Shown: in pieces, positions 47,541-57,192 of the stretch
Numbering within the stretch: the first letter of the stretch is position 1
Layout of the letters: each line of letters opens with the position of its first letter
From: Sneathiella sp. P13V-1
Lineage (GTDB): Bacteria > Pseudomonadota > Alphaproteobacteria > Sneathiellales > Sneathiellaceae
NCBI RefSeq assembly: GCF_015143595.1
Contig: NZ_WYEU01000003.1
Span: 248,001-312,000 of the forward strand
DNA length: 64,000 nt
Direction of reading: 5' to 3'
Position numbers and translations under genes: made by a program
Notes under the pieces: model-generated
What the model saw: only the letters and a program-made list of their open reading frames with translations
What the model was told of the DNA's origin: nothing
Database searches by the model: none

Positions 47541-47570
47541 AAATGACGCCGGTTATCCAAAAAAGGTGAT

Positions 47571-48380
47571 TTACCCTAATTCCTTAGAGCGCACAATTGC
47601 TGCTGCCACAGTTTTCTCCATCAGGGGAGCCAGCCCATCTTCCGCCATCAACACCTGAAGACCCGCAGCTGTCGTCCCGCCTGGGCTTGTTACATTTTCA
47701 CGCAGCTTCGAGACATCCTCTGTTGAATGAATGGCCAATTGCCCTGCCCCTGCGACAGTTGTTTTGGCTAGCAACGTGGAAAGCTCCTCACTTAGCCCTG
47801 CCGCAACACCTGCTTTAATCATGCTTTCGATCATGTAAAATACATACGCAGGTCCGGAGCCAGAGAGGCCGGTCACCCGATCAATGTCATCTTCGTCTTC
47901 CACCCACGCGGTCTCACCGATTGCTTCCATCAAAATATCACAGAGCTTTTTATGCTCTTCAGTGACATGTTCATTTCCGCAAGAAACCATCATGCCCTGA
48001 CGAATAGCTGCAGGTGTATTTGGCATGGTTCGGATAATTGCGGCATCTTGCCCAAGCTGTTCCTGGAATTTCTGGATTTTTGTTCCAGCTGCAATGGAAA
48101 TAATCAGTGCCCCTTCACGTGCAAATTCCTTGTAGCTTTCCATCACATCACCAATCACTTGCGGCTTTACCGCAAAGATAATGACGTCCGGCACATATCC
48201 TTCTTCAATCAATAAAGGAGATGAAAAACTCCGGCAGCCCAATTTCTGGGCTTTCTCCAGATTATCCGGGGAAGGGTCTACAACAACAATATTGTTTGGT
48301 TTGATATTTTGCTCAATCCAGCCACCAAGCATGGCGCCGCCCATATTGCCGCAACCAACCAATAAAACAGACATACTCAT
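47571..48380 (-). CDS. proC: Pyrroline-5-carboxylate reductase
   Basis: Last enzyme of proline synthesis; it reduces pyrroline-5-carboxylate with NADPH. The product is 269 residues. Rossmann motif LLVGCGNMGGAMLGGW (residues 6-21), IFAVKPQVIGDVM, MPNTPAAIRQGM, and the family signature in the C-terminal dimer domain (TVAGAGQLAIHSTEDVSKLRENVTSPGGTTAAGL). It follows ybjN by 2 bases, so it is in one operon. Confidence 0.96.
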   Translation of the reverse strand: MSMSVLLVGCGNMGGAMLGGWIEQNIKPNNIVVVDPSPDNLEKAQKLGCRSFSSPLLIEEGYVPDVIIFAVKPQVIGDVMESYKEFAREGALIISIAAGTKIQKFQEQLGQDAAIIRTMPNTPAAIRQGMMVSCGNEHVTEEHKKLCDILMEAIGETAWVEDEDDIDRVTGLSGSGPAYVFYMIESMIKAGVAAGLSEELSTLLAKTTVAGAGQLAIHSTEDVSKLRENVTSPGGTTAAGLQVLMAEDGLAPLMEKTVAAAIVRSKELG

Positions 48381-48382
48381 TT

Positions 48383-48889
48383 TCAGGCTTCACCCATCGT
48401 TTCTAGCATCGCAGCATCCAACGCTTCTTCTGGGGTTTTACCGCCCCATAAGCAGAACTGAACCGCCGGATAGAATTTTTCTAGTTCTTTCATTCCACAT
48501 TCTACAAGTGAAATGATCTGCTCCTTTTCCACATCCCCTCTTTTGTTAAGTAAAAGAGCATGTCTAAAAAGAAGCATTCCTTCTTCACGCCAGGCATCAA
48601 AGTGACCAACAAACAGCCTCTCGTTCATGCGCGCGAGAAGTTCGTATATGACATCAAATCTTTTCTCCGGGACTTTTACATCGTAAGCACATGAAAAATG
48701 CACCGCACGAATATCCGGTCTCCAAGAAAACCATAAGTGATATTGACACCAGCTTCCTTCAACGCCAACCGTCAGCTCATCAAGGCCTTGCCGCTCAAAG
48801 CTCCAGTCATTTGCATCGATAATATTCTCCACAATATCCAGTGGATTGGAGGCTTCCATTTCATCGAGAGAAATCTGCGTGGTCGTCAT
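48383..48889 (-). CDS. YbjN domain protein
   Basis: A 168-residue YbjN-family protein with a type III-secretion-chaperone-like fold. The N-terminus is ISLDEMEASNPLDIVENIIDANDWSFERQGLDELTVGVEGSWCQYHLWFSW; the core LARMNERLFVGHFDAWREEGMLLFRHALLL is typical of alphaproteobacterial YbjN-proC pairs. Function in this group is not established; E. coli YbjN affects motility and stress. Possibly a helper of protein folding. Confidence 0.85.
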   Translation of the reverse strand: MTTTQISLDEMEASNPLDIVENIIDANDWSFERQGLDELTVGVEGSWCQYHLWFSWRPDIRAVHFSCAYDVKVPEKRFDVIYELLARMNERLFVGHFDAWREEGMLLFRHALLLNKRGDVEKEQIISLVECGMKELEKFYPAVQFCLWGGKTPEEALDAAMLETMGEA

Positions 48890-48956
48890 GGCCGGTCTCC
48901 TTTTAGGAGGGCTTCGCCAGCCAACTAGAGAGCCGCGAACGCCCTATACTCAGTCC

Positions 48957-48994
48957 ACATATGGTGTGAGACACCCCTCTCACCCAATATATGT
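48957..48994. repeat. Interrupted hairpin with CACCCC loop
   Basis: GTGAGA (48966-48971) pairs with TCTCAC (48978-48983) around CACCCC, extended by GG/CC and an outer ACATAT/ATATGT. It sits in the 230-base gap between ybjN and ubiK. No U-tract follows. A perfect DnaA box (TGTGGATAA, 49053-49061) lies in the same gap. Confidence 0.35.
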
Positions 48995-49119
48995 AGCGTA
49001 GCCAGCAAAAACAACGCGCGCAACAATAATCCACTCAGGCACGTAAGTTTCTTGTGGATAATTCGCTCATCTTTACGAAAAAATGAAGGTGGAATGACGA
49101 CCCAGTTATAATCTATCGA

Positions 49120-49413
49120 TTATTCGGCTTTTTTTGTCGTTGCGGCTTTTTTACGAGGTGCGGCTTTTGGTTTTTGAGCAGCTTCCAGCGCAGCGATTTT
49201 CACTTCTTGCGCTTCTACTGTATCTACCAATTTTACGACCATGGCTCTTAAAGCGTCATATTCCTCACGCGGAACCAAGTCCATATCGAAAACCATCTTT
49301 TCGATTTTCTGACGCACCAGATTATCCCACTCTCCTTTCACACCTTGGGCCGTACCAAGAGCGCCAGAGGCCAAACGGGCGAGATCATCAAAAACTTTTG
49401 AATTGGTTTGCAT
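49120..49413 (-). CDS. ubiK: Ubiquinone biosynthesis accessory factor UbiK family
   Basis: A 97-residue membrane-fusogenic (BMFP) protein; in E. coli UbiK aids ubiquinone synthesis by linking Ubi enzymes to lipids. Seen: VFDDLARLASGALGTAQGVKGEWDNLVRQKIEKMVFDMDLVPREEYDALRAMVVKLVDTVEAQEVKIAALEAA, a trimeric coiled coil, then an Ala/Lys tail. ATG 49413 has GGAAAGGAA upstream; the longer frame to 49530 overlaps lgt regulatory sequence. Confidence 0.85.
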   Translation of the reverse strand: MQTNSKVFDDLARLASGALGTAQGVKGEWDNLVRQKIEKMVFDMDLVPREEYDALRAMVVKLVDTVEAQEVKIAALEAAQKPKAAPRKKAATTKKAE

Positions 49414-49548
49414 CAGAAATTCCTTTCCAGTCTTCCTGCAATATGGCGCGCGAACAATATGAATGCAACCGCTTTCCCGACTTTTGAAACGCCATTTATT
49501 GAATTGTTCCGCTTGCGCAAATTCGCTCAAATCTTATATAGATTGCCT

Positions 49549-50352
49549 ATGGAAACAATTACCCAATTTGCCGCACTGGCCTATCCCGAAATTGATCCGA
49601 TCCTGTTCAGCATCGGACCATTTGCTATTCGCTGGTATGCGCTCGCCTACATTGCTGGGTTGATTATTGGCTGGCGCCTCATGATCCATTTCGCCAAAGC
49701 GCCGGGAAGTGCCATCACGCCAGAACAGGTTGATGACTTTCTGGTATGGGCAACATTAGGGGTCGTGCTTGGTGGTCGGCTTGGGTATGTGATTTTCTAC
49801 AAGCCTTCATTCTACCTTGCAAATCCTGGTGAGATTTTCATGGTTTGGCAAGGTGGCATGTCTTTCCACGGTGGCTTTTTGGGCGTCGTTGTCGCAGCGC
49901 TTTTATTTGCCAAACGCAGGAACCTGCCTGTTTTTTCACTCGCGGATTTATTGGCGATTGTGGCTCCAGTCGGATTGTTCTTTGGACGCGTGGCGAATTT
50001 CATCAATGGCGAGCTTTATGGCCGTGTGACTGATGTAGGCTGGGGAATGGTTTTTCCGGGCGGCGGGCCCGAACCGCGTCATCCAAGCCAGCTTTATGAA
50101 GCTATATTGGAAGGGGCGCTTTTGTTTATCGTGCAAATGGTCCTACGAAACACTGAGTTTGGGAAAAAACCAGGCGTTGCAACCGGTGTGTTCCTCATTG
50201 GCTATGCACTGGCGAGAGGCTTTGTAGAACTCTTCCGTCAACCTGATGCCCATCTGGGTTTTCTGATTGGCGGCAGCACAATGGGACAGCTGCTATCCAT
50301 TCCAATGATTCTGGTTGGTGCTTATTTGATCCTGCGCCGGGAACCTAGCTGA
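49549..50352 (+). CDS. lgt: Prolipoprotein diacylglyceryl transferase
   Basis: Inner-membrane enzyme that adds diacylglycerol to the lipobox cysteine of prolipoproteins. The product is 267 residues with about seven hydrophobic segments. The Lgt signature is GRVANFINGELYGRVTD, with HGGFLG and HPSQLYEA motifs. The start ATG 49549 gives METITQFAALAYPEIDPI. The stop overlaps the start of the next gene (TGATG). A lipoprotein gene lies 2 kb downstream. Confidence 0.95.
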   Translation: METITQFAALAYPEIDPILFSIGPFAIRWYALAYIAGLIIGWRLMIHFAKAPGSAITPEQVDDFLVWATLGVVLGGRLGYVIFYKPSFYLANPGEIFMVWQGGMSFHGGFLGVVVAALLFAKRRNLPVFSLADLLAIVAPVGLFFGRVANFINGELYGRVTDVGWGMVFPGGGPEPRHPSQLYEAILEGALLFIVQMVLRNTEFGKKPGVATGVFLIGYALARGFVELFRQPDAHLGFLIGGSTMGQLLSIPMILVGAYLILRREPS

Positions 50353-51440
50353 TGCCGACATTGGAAGATCTGATAACATCAGAGATCATCGCCAATGGCC
50401 CCATGCGTCTAGATACTTATATGGAGCGGGCCCTGCTCCATCCGGAATTTGGATATTATCAAAAACAAATCCCGTTTGGTTCAAAAGGGGACTTTGTCAC
50501 TTCCCCTGAAATCAGTCAGATGTTTGGTGAATTGATCGGACTTTGGTGTGTGGACACATGGGCCAAACTTGGCGCGCCCTCGAAATTTGCTTTTGTAGAA
50601 ATGGGACCCGGACGGGGCATTCTGATGCAAGATGCATTGCGCAGTGCCAAACTGGTCCCTGAATTTCTTGAGGCTGCTGAAATTCATCTTGTTGAAGCAA
50701 GTGATCAACTCATAAAGGTCCAACAAGAAAGGCTTAAAGATCATCCTATTCAGTGGCATTCAGCGTTTCCCGATATCCCAGACGGGATGCCGGTTATTTG
50801 CATCGGCAATGAATTTCTGGATGCCCTGCCAATTAGGCAATTCCAACTGGTGGACGGTGGGTGGCAAGAAAAGAAGGTGACGGTAACAGATGACGGCCTC
50901 ACCTTTGTGACCCCACCATCTGATGAAGCGGATCTCGCAGATCAACTACCTTCCATTTCAGAATGTTCAGACGGTGACATTGCTGAAATCAGCACTCCGG
51001 CGCGTGAGTTCATTTCCTTCCTCGCAAAGAAGATAAAATCAAATCGCGGGGCAGCACTCTTTATTGATTATGGGCCCGCTGAAAACGCTCTTGGTGACAG
51101 TTTTCAAGCCGTTCAACGACATGAATATTCTAACCCCCTTGAAAATCCCGGCGGCAAGGACCTGACAGCACATGTGCATTTTTCCCCTCTTCGGGAAGTT
51201 GCCCTTTCGGCAGGCTGCGCCGCCCCCGCCATAGAAGGGCAAGGCCGGTTTTTGGAACGCCTTGGGATTGAGGCGCGGGTGATGCAGCTTTCCAAGAACG
51301 CAACAGAAAAGCAGCACAAAGATATTGTCGCTGCCCATAAACGATTGGTAAGCGAGCAAGAAATGGGAACTCTATTTAAGGCGTTTTCTTTCTCATCAGG
51401 CCTCGCGGCCCCTGCTGCCGGTTTTGGAGATGCAGAATGA
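50352..51440 (+). CDS. MidA/NDUFAF7-family SAM-dependent methyltransferase
   Basis: A 362-residue class I methyltransferase of the DUF185 family. Human NDUFAF7 methylates an arginine of complex I subunit NDUFS2, so a similar role in complex I assembly is likely in alphaproteobacteria. Seen are the FVTSPEISQMFGELIGLW motif, SAM site FVEMGPGRGILMQDALR (residues 78-95), and GNEFLDALPIRQF. It overlaps lgt by one base and pgeF by 4 bases. Confidence 0.9.
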   Translation: MPTLEDLITSEIIANGPMRLDTYMERALLHPEFGYYQKQIPFGSKGDFVTSPEISQMFGELIGLWCVDTWAKLGAPSKFAFVEMGPGRGILMQDALRSAKLVPEFLEAAEIHLVEASDQLIKVQQERLKDHPIQWHSAFPDIPDGMPVICIGNEFLDALPIRQFQLVDGGWQEKKVTVTDDGLTFVTPPSDEADLADQLPSISECSDGDIAEISTPAREFISFLAKKIKSNRGAALFIDYGPAENALGDSFQAVQRHEYSNPLENPGGKDLTAHVHFSPLREVALSAGCAAPAIEGQGRFLERLGIEARVMQLSKNATEKQHKDIVAAHKRLVSEQEMGTLFKAFSFSSGLAAPAAGFGDAE

Positions 51441-52201
51441 TTACCGCTGATATTCTGGATAACCCTACGATCGCCCATGGTTTCATGACACGCCAAGGGG
51501 GCGTCTCAGAAGGCATATACGAAGGGCTTAATTGCGGGGCCGGGTCAGATGATGATCCCCAAAAGGTGATTGAAAACAAGTCCAGAGCCATGGGATTGCT
51601 GGACCTCCCCGCTTCTGCCCTCAGGACCCTATATCAAATTCACAGCGCTGAAGTGGTTACTGTTGATGAACAAACCGATTTTTCATCACCAATCCAGGCT
51701 GACGCCATGGTCACTAAAACACCGGGGCTTGCGCTTGGCATCTTAACGGCTGACTGCGTGCCTATTCTCTTTGCGGATACTGAAGCTGGTGTTATTGGCG
51801 CGGCGCATTCCGGATGGAAAGGCAGCCTTGGGAATATCGCAAGGCATGTCTTGGCAGCTATGGAAAAGCTCGGCGCAACTAAAGAAAATATTCAGGTCGC
51901 CATTGGCCCTTCTATCCAGCAACCTTCCTATGAGGTAGGGCCAGATTTTCCAGCGCCATTTCTGTTTCAAGATAGAGAACTGGGCTGTTTCTTTATTCCG
52001 TCGAAGAATGAAGGACATTGGATGTTTGATTTGACCGGCTTTGTACAGCATCGCATTGCCCGGGAAGGCGTCACACAAATCGAACGCTTAGGCCACGATA
52101 CATATAAAGATCCGCGGCAGTTTTACAGCTATAGACGCATGTGTCATCAAGGCGAAGCAGATTATGGTAGACAGCTTTCCGCCATTGCATTACGCAAGTG
52201 A
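51437..52201 (+). CDS. pgeF: Peptidoglycan editing factor PgeF (laccase-domain, YfiH family)
   Basis: A 254-residue laccase-domain protein. E. coli PgeF removes L-Ser misincorporated in muropeptides; related enzymes are purine-nucleoside phosphorylases. Motifs: GFMTRQGGVSEGIYEGLNCG, LTADCVPILFAD, GAAHSGWKGSLGNI (zinc-binding His/Cys), and FYSYRRMCHQGEADYGRQLSAIAL. Overlaps the MidA gene by 4 bases. Confidence 0.93.
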   Translation: MITADILDNPTIAHGFMTRQGGVSEGIYEGLNCGAGSDDDPQKVIENKSRAMGLLDLPASALRTLYQIHSAEVVTVDEQTDFSSPIQADAMVTKTPGLALGILTADCVPILFADTEAGVIGAAHSGWKGSLGNIARHVLAAMEKLGATKENIQVAIGPSIQQPSYEVGPDFPAPFLFQDRELGCFFIPSKNEGHWMFDLTGFVQHRIAREGVTQIERLGHDTYKDPRQFYSYRRMCHQGEADYGRQLSAIALRK

Positions 52202-52295
52202 TCAAAAGCTGTTGGAAGTTAAATTAATATTTCTTGAATCGGGCCCACTATGCCTCATTTGATTATATTCCTGTTCATCTGCTTACTAGGGATGC

Positions 52296-53159
52296 TTGCG
52301 ACCTGTGCCTTATAAAAAGCCACTGCTTCTTATCAATGCGATCCTCAGTGCCGCACTGTTACTGACAGGTTGCCAACCGCTAGAGCGTCCGTTTCAACCG
52401 GAACACAAGGCAAGTGTCAGATCTGCGCCCGGCCCAAGGGCAGCCCTTTATATTGCGCCCGTAAAAGATGGCCCTTCCAAACTGGATGAATTGGTTGTGA
52501 AGCAGCTACAGGGTTTAGGAATTGCAGCCTATTTTGGCGAAAAAATCCCCTACCGCTATAGTGTCTCCAGCAAGGTAGAGATCAAGGAGGGTGCCAGTTT
52601 CGTTACTTGGAAAATTCACGACCCTTCAGGCAAAGACCTTAATCTCTCATCCTCCTTGAAAATGGGAGATCTCATTGCAGGGCCATCTATCGAAGGCGTT
52701 GACCTCAACACCATCAGCCTGAAAAGCGCGAGTGATATAGATATTCTATTAGGCGGCACAGGTATAAATTATGCCAAGCTCACGAAGCCCGTTCTATATG
52801 TTCCAATCGTTCAAGGTGCACCTGGTGACGGGGCGGAATCGCTTTCTGCGGCGCTGCAGGATAACCTGTCCAAAATGGGACTGGATGTTTTGACAGAACA
52901 ATGGAAAGCGACTTATGTCGTAAAAGGCACGGTAAGTCTGACACCCCCGCGCGCCGGGACACAGGTTATCTCACTTCTTTGGCAACTGGAACGTCGCAAT
53001 GGTGAGTATGTCGGTAAGATCGAACAGAAAAACAGAATCAGGGCTGGATCGCTGAACGGTCCATGGGGTCCAGTAGCCGAAGCTGCCGCCAGCGGTGCCG
53101 CCAGAGGGCTTATCAAACTGCTGAGAGAAGCTGAACCGGACTATTTCCGTTCCAATTAA
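52296..53159 (+). CDS. Putative lipoprotein of unknown function
   Basis: A 287-residue exported protein with lipobox LLTGC near residue 26, after a hydrophobic stretch (LLLINAILSAALLLTGCQ). The mature part has beta-rich sequence and no recognised domain. AALYIAPVKDGPSKLDELVVKQLQGLGI and a later similar ALQDNLSKMGLDVLTEQWKATYVVKG hint at a duplicated, secretin- or LptE-like alpha/beta module. The start is a TTG at 52296 with AGGGA upstream; GTG 52305 is possible. It lies 94 bases after pgeF. Confidence 0.7.
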   Translation: MRPVPYKKPLLLINAILSAALLLTGCQPLERPFQPEHKASVRSAPGPRAALYIAPVKDGPSKLDELVVKQLQGLGIAAYFGEKIPYRYSVSSKVEIKEGASFVTWKIHDPSGKDLNLSSSLKMGDLIAGPSIEGVDLNTISLKSASDIDILLGGTGINYAKLTKPVLYVPIVQGAPGDGAESLSAALQDNLSKMGLDVLTEQWKATYVVKGTVSLTPPRAGTQVISLLWQLERRNGEYVGKIEQKNRIRAGSLNGPWGPVAEAAASGAARGLIKLLREAEPDYFRSN

Positions 53160-53317
53160 CCATAGCACAGTCGAAAGCTGTCATTTTTCGGTTATAAACC
53201 ATTTACAGAAATGTTTGCCCTTGGTAAGTTCCGCCCCGCTGAAAAGGTGCCCCTCGCAACTTGACAGGCGTTTGTTATTTTATGAAGCCGAGCCCTATAG
53301 GCTAGAGGACTGTTCAT

Positions 53318-54253
53318 ATGAAAATTCTTGCGGGAAACAGTAATCGCCCACTGGCTGAAGATGTTGCAAAATATCTCGACACCCCCCTAACTGAAGCGGC
53401 AGTTCGCCGGTTCTCCGACAAAGAAATTTTTGTCGAAATTCATGAAAATGTGCGTGGCGAGGATCTGTTTATCCTGCAGTCCACTTCTTACCCCACAAAT
53501 GACCATTTGATGGAACTGCTGGTTTGTATTGATGCCCTGAAACGCGCATCAGCAAAACGAATCACTGCAGTGTTGCCTTACTTTGGTTATGCCCGTCAGG
53601 ACAGAAAGCCGGGACCAAGAACCCCGATTTCTGCGAAACTGGTCGCAAACCTGATTACAACCGCTGGCGCGGATCGTGTTTTGACAATGGATCTGCACGC
53701 CGGTCAGATCCAGGGTTTCTTTGATATTCCAACAGATAACCTGTTCTCTGCGCCGGTTATTGTTCCGGACATCGAGAAAAATTATGGTCGCGGCGGAGAT
53801 ATTACGATTGTCTCCCCTGACGTTGGCGGTGTAGTTCGCGCCCGTGCTTTCGCCAAAAGACTTGACGCAAACCTTGTAATCGTTGATAAGCGCCGTGAAA
53901 AAGCTGGTGTTTCAGAGGTGATGAATATCATCGGTGATGTGAAAGGCCAGACCTGTATTCTCGTGGATGATATTGTTGACAGTGCGGGTACTCTTTGCAA
54001 TGCCGCTGGTGCATTGATGGAAAATGGTGCCAAGCGTGTTGTCGGCTATGTCACACATGGTGTTCTCTCAGGCGGGGCTATTGCACGTATCAATTCCTCT
54101 GCCCTGGAAGAAATGGTAACAACCGACAGCATTATTGCGACAGAAGCCTTCAAGGTTTCCAGCAAGATGCGCCAGATTTCAGTTGCCCCCCTTATCGGTG
54201 AGGCGATGAAACGAATTTCACAGGAAACTTCGGTTTCCAGCCTGTTCGACTAA
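53318..54253 (+). CDS. prs: Ribose-phosphate pyrophosphokinase
   Basis: Makes PRPP for purine, pyrimidine, histidine and tryptophan synthesis. The product is 311 residues. PRPP motif [19 protein letters not shown], the [22 protein letters not shown]-terminal motif, and the flexible-loop [16 protein letters not shown] are visible. It precedes rplY-pth-ychF on the same strand. A long 158-base upstream gap contains a TTGACA (53261-53266) but no convincing -10. Confidence 0.97.
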   Translation: MKILAGNSNRPLAEDVAKYLDTPLTEAAVRRFSDKEIFVEIHENVRGEDLFILQSTSYPTNDHLMELLVCIDALKRASAKRITAVLPYFGYARQDRKPGPRTPISAKLVANLITTAGADRVLTMDLHAGQIQGFFDIPTDNLFSAPVIVPDIEKNYGRGGDITIVSPDVGGVVRARAFAKRLDANLVIVDKRREKAGVSEVMNIIGDVKGQTCILVDDIVDSAGTLCNAAGALMENGAKRVVGYVTHGVLSGGAIARINSSALEEMVTTDSIIATEAFKVSSKMRQISVAPLIGEAMKRISQETSVSSLFD

Positions 54254-54302
54254 TACCGATCAGGTTTTCCCGCGTGGGCACCCCTGGAGGCACACGCATT
54301 AA

Positions 54303-54325
54303 AGTCCGGGCTATATGTCCGGACT
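54303..54325 (+). promoter_or_regulatory. Hairpin in the rplY 5' leader
   Basis: AGTCCGG (54303-54309) pairs with CCGGACT (54319-54325), loop of nine bases. It lies 22 bases before the rplY start. There is no U-tract. It could be a site of L25 autoregulation or an mRNA processing signal; this is inference. Confidence 0.35.
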
Positions 54326-54347
54326 GCTCGTTAATAGGAGTTTTAAA

Positions 54348-54971
54348 ATGAGCGATAATATTTTGATTGCAGAAGAGCGCGATCGGGTAGGAAAGGGGAC
54401 CTCCCGTGCATTGCGTCGTGAAGGCCGCACCCCAGCCGTAATTTATGGTGACAAGAAAGAAGCTATTTCAGTTTCCGTTGAAACAAAAGAGCTGATTAAA
54501 GTTATCAACAAAGGTGGCTTCCTCTCAAACACAATGACTGTCCAGGTTGGCAAAACGAAACACAATGTTCTGCCACGCGACATTCAGTTGCACCCTGTTA
54601 AAGACAGCCCGGTTCACGTTGACTTCCTGCGCGTTTCTGCGAAATCCAAAATCGCAGTTAACGTTCCAGTTGTCTTCCTGAACGAAGGTAAATGTAAAGG
54701 CCTGGTACGCGGTGGCGTTCTGAACGTTGTTCGTCACGAAGTTGAACTGATGGTTCCTGCAGCTGCGATCCCTGAAAATATCGAAATCGATCTGTCTGAT
54801 TTCGATATCGGTGACAGCCTGCACATCTCCAGCTTCAAGCTGCCAGAAGATGTTGAGCCAACTATTACTGACCGTGACTTCACAGTTGCAACAATCGCGG
54901 CTCCAAGCGGTGGCGTTGGCGACTCTTCTTCTGACGAAGAAGGTGAAGAAGGCGCTGAAGGCGAAGAATAA
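54348..54971 (+). CDS. rplY: 50S ribosomal protein L25 (CTC/TL5 family)
   Basis: 5S-rRNA-binding ribosomal protein, 207 residues. It is the long general-stress CTC form with an N-terminal L25 domain ([26 protein letters not shown]) and a C-terminal beta domain ([23 protein letters not shown]...). The acidic tail [14 protein letters not shown] is common in alphaproteobacteria. ATG 54348 has AGGAG 8 bases upstream. pth follows 11 bases later. Confidence 0.96.
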   Translation: MSDNILIAEERDRVGKGTSRALRREGRTPAVIYGDKKEAISVSVETKELIKVINKGGFLSNTMTVQVGKTKHNVLPRDIQLHPVKDSPVHVDFLRVSAKSKIAVNVPVVFLNEGKCKGLVRGGVLNVVRHEVELMVPAAAIPENIEIDLSDFDIGDSLHISSFKLPEDVEPTITDRDFTVATIAAPSGGVGDSSSDEEGEEGAEGEE

Positions 54972-54982
54972 GGTAGACCTTA

Positions 54983-55582
54983 ATGTTATTGCTGGTTGGA
55001 CTTGGCAACCCGGGTAAAGGGTATGCAAATAATCGGCATAATCTTGGTTTCATGGCGGTGGATGAGATCATCCGCCGCCATTCCTTTTCTGCTGAACGCA
55101 TTCGTTTTCTGGGCATAACATGTGATGCTACTATCGCTGGCGAAAAAGTCCTTGCCCTAAAGCCAAACACTTATATGAACGAATCCGGCCGTTCCGTGGG
55201 AGAAGCCATGCGCTTTTTCAAGATCCCGCCGGAAAATGTCATTGTTCTTCATGACGAACTGGATTTACCCACTGCTAAGGTTCGGGTGAAAATTGGTGGT
55301 GGTCATGGAGGCAACAATGGTCTCCGCTCCATCGATGCACATATCGGTAAAAACTACCGCCGTGTTCGTATGGGTATTGGGCATCCTGGTGACAAAAACC
55401 TTGTCTCAGGATATGTGCTCCACGATTTTTCCAAATCAGAACTTCCCGCGATTGAAAAAACTATTGATGCAGTTGCACGGCATGTTGCGCTGCTGATTGC
55501 TGGGGATGACGCTGGTTTTATGAACAAGGTGGCCCTTGATACGGCGCCGCCTAAACCTCAAAAACAGAAACAAGATAAATAG
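54983..55582 (+). CDS. pth: Peptidyl-tRNA hydrolase
   Basis: Recycles peptidyl-tRNA drop-off products. The product is 199 residues. Motifs: [27 protein letters not shown] with catalytic His, [23 protein letters not shown], and [30 protein letters not shown]. rplY-pth-ychF is a widely conserved order. Confidence 0.97.
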   Translation: MLLLVGLGNPGKGYANNRHNLGFMAVDEIIRRHSFSAERIRFLGITCDATIAGEKVLALKPNTYMNESGRSVGEAMRFFKIPPENVIVLHDELDLPTAKVRVKIGGGHGGNNGLRSIDAHIGKNYRRVRMGIGHPGDKNLVSGYVLHDFSKSELPAIEKTIDAVARHVALLIAGDDAGFMNKVALDTAPPKPQKQKQDK

Positions 55583-55593
55583 GATCCGGTGCT

Positions 55594-56691
55594 ATGGGTT
55601 TTAAGTGCGGTATTGTTGGACTGCCAAATGTTGGTAAATCCACCCTGTTCAACGCCTTGACACAAACCGCAGATGCGGCTGCGGCAAACTTCCCCTTTTG
55701 CACGATCGAGCCGAACTCAGGTCAGGTTCCTGTTCCCGATCCGCGGATGAATAAGCTCGCGGAACTTGCAAATTCAAAAGAACTGATCCCCACCCGCCTT
55801 GAATTTGTGGATATCGCGGGACTTGTACGCGGTGCCGCGAGCGGTGAGGGCCTCGGCAACAAGTTCCTCTCCCACATCCGTGAAGTGGATGCCATCGTTC
55901 ATGTGGTGCGCTGCTTTGAAGATGGCGACATTACCCATGTGGATGGGCGCGTTGACCCAATTTCAGATGCCGACACCATCGAAACCGAATTGATGCTTGC
56001 AGACCTTGAAAGCCTTGAGAAACGCGCTGAAAATCTGGTTAAGAAAATTCGCGGTGGCGACAAGGAAGCCATTCAACAATCAGAATTGATTGAGCGCGCC
56101 CTCGCCGTCCTTCGCGATGGCAAGCCGGCCCGCACGGTTGAGCTGAGCGACGATGAACAGAAGCCGTTCCGCATGCTGCAGCTTTTAACATCCAAGCCAA
56201 TTCTCTATGTGTGCAATGTAGATGAAGACAGCGCGGCGACAGGCAATGAACTGTCCGAGAAAGTTGCAGAAATGGCGGCCGCTCAAGGGGCTGTCAGCGT
56301 GGTTATTTCTGCAGCCATTGAAGCCGAAGTTGCCTTGCTTGAAGATGATGAACGCGCAGAATTTCTGGCAGACCTAGGTTTAGAGGAAACGGGCTTAAGC
56401 CGCATCATCCGTGCCGGATATGACCTCCTACACCTGATCACTTATTTCACAGTGGGTCCAAAGGAATGCCGCGCCTGGACAATTCAAAAAGGAACACTGG
56501 CCCCGCAAGCTGCGGGCGTGATCCACACTGATTTTGAGAAAGGCTTTATTCGCGCGGAAACCACGTCTTATGATGCCTATGTTGAACATGGCGGCGAGGC
56601 TGGCGCAAAAGCGGCAGGTCTGATGCGCCTAGAAGGTAAAGAATATGAAGTAAAAGACGGAGATGTCCTACATTTCCGCTTTGCAAACTAA
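55594..56691 (+). CDS. ychF: Redox-regulated ATPase/GTPase YchF (OLA1 family)
   Basis: Obg-related P-loop protein of 365 residues that hydrolyses ATP. P-loop [14 protein letters not shown] (residues 9-22), [22 protein letters not shown], the NVDE motif replacing NKxD, and the C-terminal TGS domain ([35 protein letters not shown]). It follows pth by 11 bases. CTCCCTGT occurs just after its stop (56696-56703), without a terminator hairpin. Confidence 0.97.
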   Translation: MGFKCGIVGLPNVGKSTLFNALTQTADAAAANFPFCTIEPNSGQVPVPDPRMNKLAELANSKELIPTRLEFVDIAGLVRGAASGEGLGNKFLSHIREVDAIVHVVRCFEDGDITHVDGRVDPISDADTIETELMLADLESLEKRAENLVKKIRGGDKEAIQQSELIERALAVLRDGKPARTVELSDDEQKPFRMLQLLTSKPILYVCNVDEDSAATGNELSEKVAEMAAAQGAVSVVISAAIEAEVALLEDDERAEFLADLGLEETGLSRIIRAGYDLLHLITYFTVGPKECRAWTIQKGTLAPQAAGVIHTDFEKGFIRAETTSYDAYVEHGGEAGAKAAGLMRLEGKEYEVKDGDVLHFRFAN

Positions 56692-56733
56692 TTCCTCCCT
56701 GTAGATGTTGAGCGTAAATAAAGAAAGATAACA

Positions 56734-57189
56734 ATGCGCTACTTTGAAGATTTTACTGTTGGCCTGACCGAAGAGTTTGGCCAATATTCCATGACAGAAA
56801 CTGAGATTATCGAATTCGCAACCGAATTCGACCCTCAGTTTTTCCATACAGATCCTGAAGCCGCCAAGGGCCATTTTTTTGGCGGCTTGATCGCTTCCGG
56901 TTGGCATACAGCCTCCGCAATGATGCGGATGATTGCCGACCATCAGTATAAAGATGCGCCCTCTATGGGATCTTCAGGTCTGGATGAGCTTCGTTGGATA
57001 TCGCCTGTTCGACCTGGTGAAGTATTATCGGTAAAAAGTGTCGTGTTGGAGGCAACCCCTCATCCGCGCAAAAACGACCGCGGGTTTGTCAAATTCAAGC
57101 ACACAGTTGTTAATGAAAAAGATGAAGTGAAACTGACAATGGTTTCCAACGTCCTGTTTGGTACAAATCCTGACAAGCGGGAGGGGTAA
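56734..57189 (+). CDS. MaoC-family dehydratase, first of two
   Basis: A 151-residue hot-dog-fold protein of the R-specific enoyl-CoA hydratase group. It has EIIEFATEFDPQFFHTDPEAAKGHFFGGLIASGWHTASAMMRM with the catalytic Asp and His in DPQFFHTD and the GLIASGWH hydration site. The substrate is unknown. It lies 3 bases before a second, similar MaoC gene, likely a tandem duplication. It follows ychF by 42 bases. Confidence 0.9.
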   Translation: MRYFEDFTVGLTEEFGQYSMTETEIIEFATEFDPQFFHTDPEAAKGHFFGGLIASGWHTASAMMRMIADHQYKDAPSMGSSGLDELRWISPVRPGEVLSVKSVVLEATPHPRKNDRGFVKFKHTVVNEKDEVKLTMVSNVLFGTNPDKREG

Positions 57190-57192
57190 GCC

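Noticed and set aside
56693-56710. A further CUCCCUGU small-RNA unit after ychF
   Set aside because: CTCCCTGT is present but no terminator hairpin or upstream loops follow; probably chance or a 3' UTR segment.
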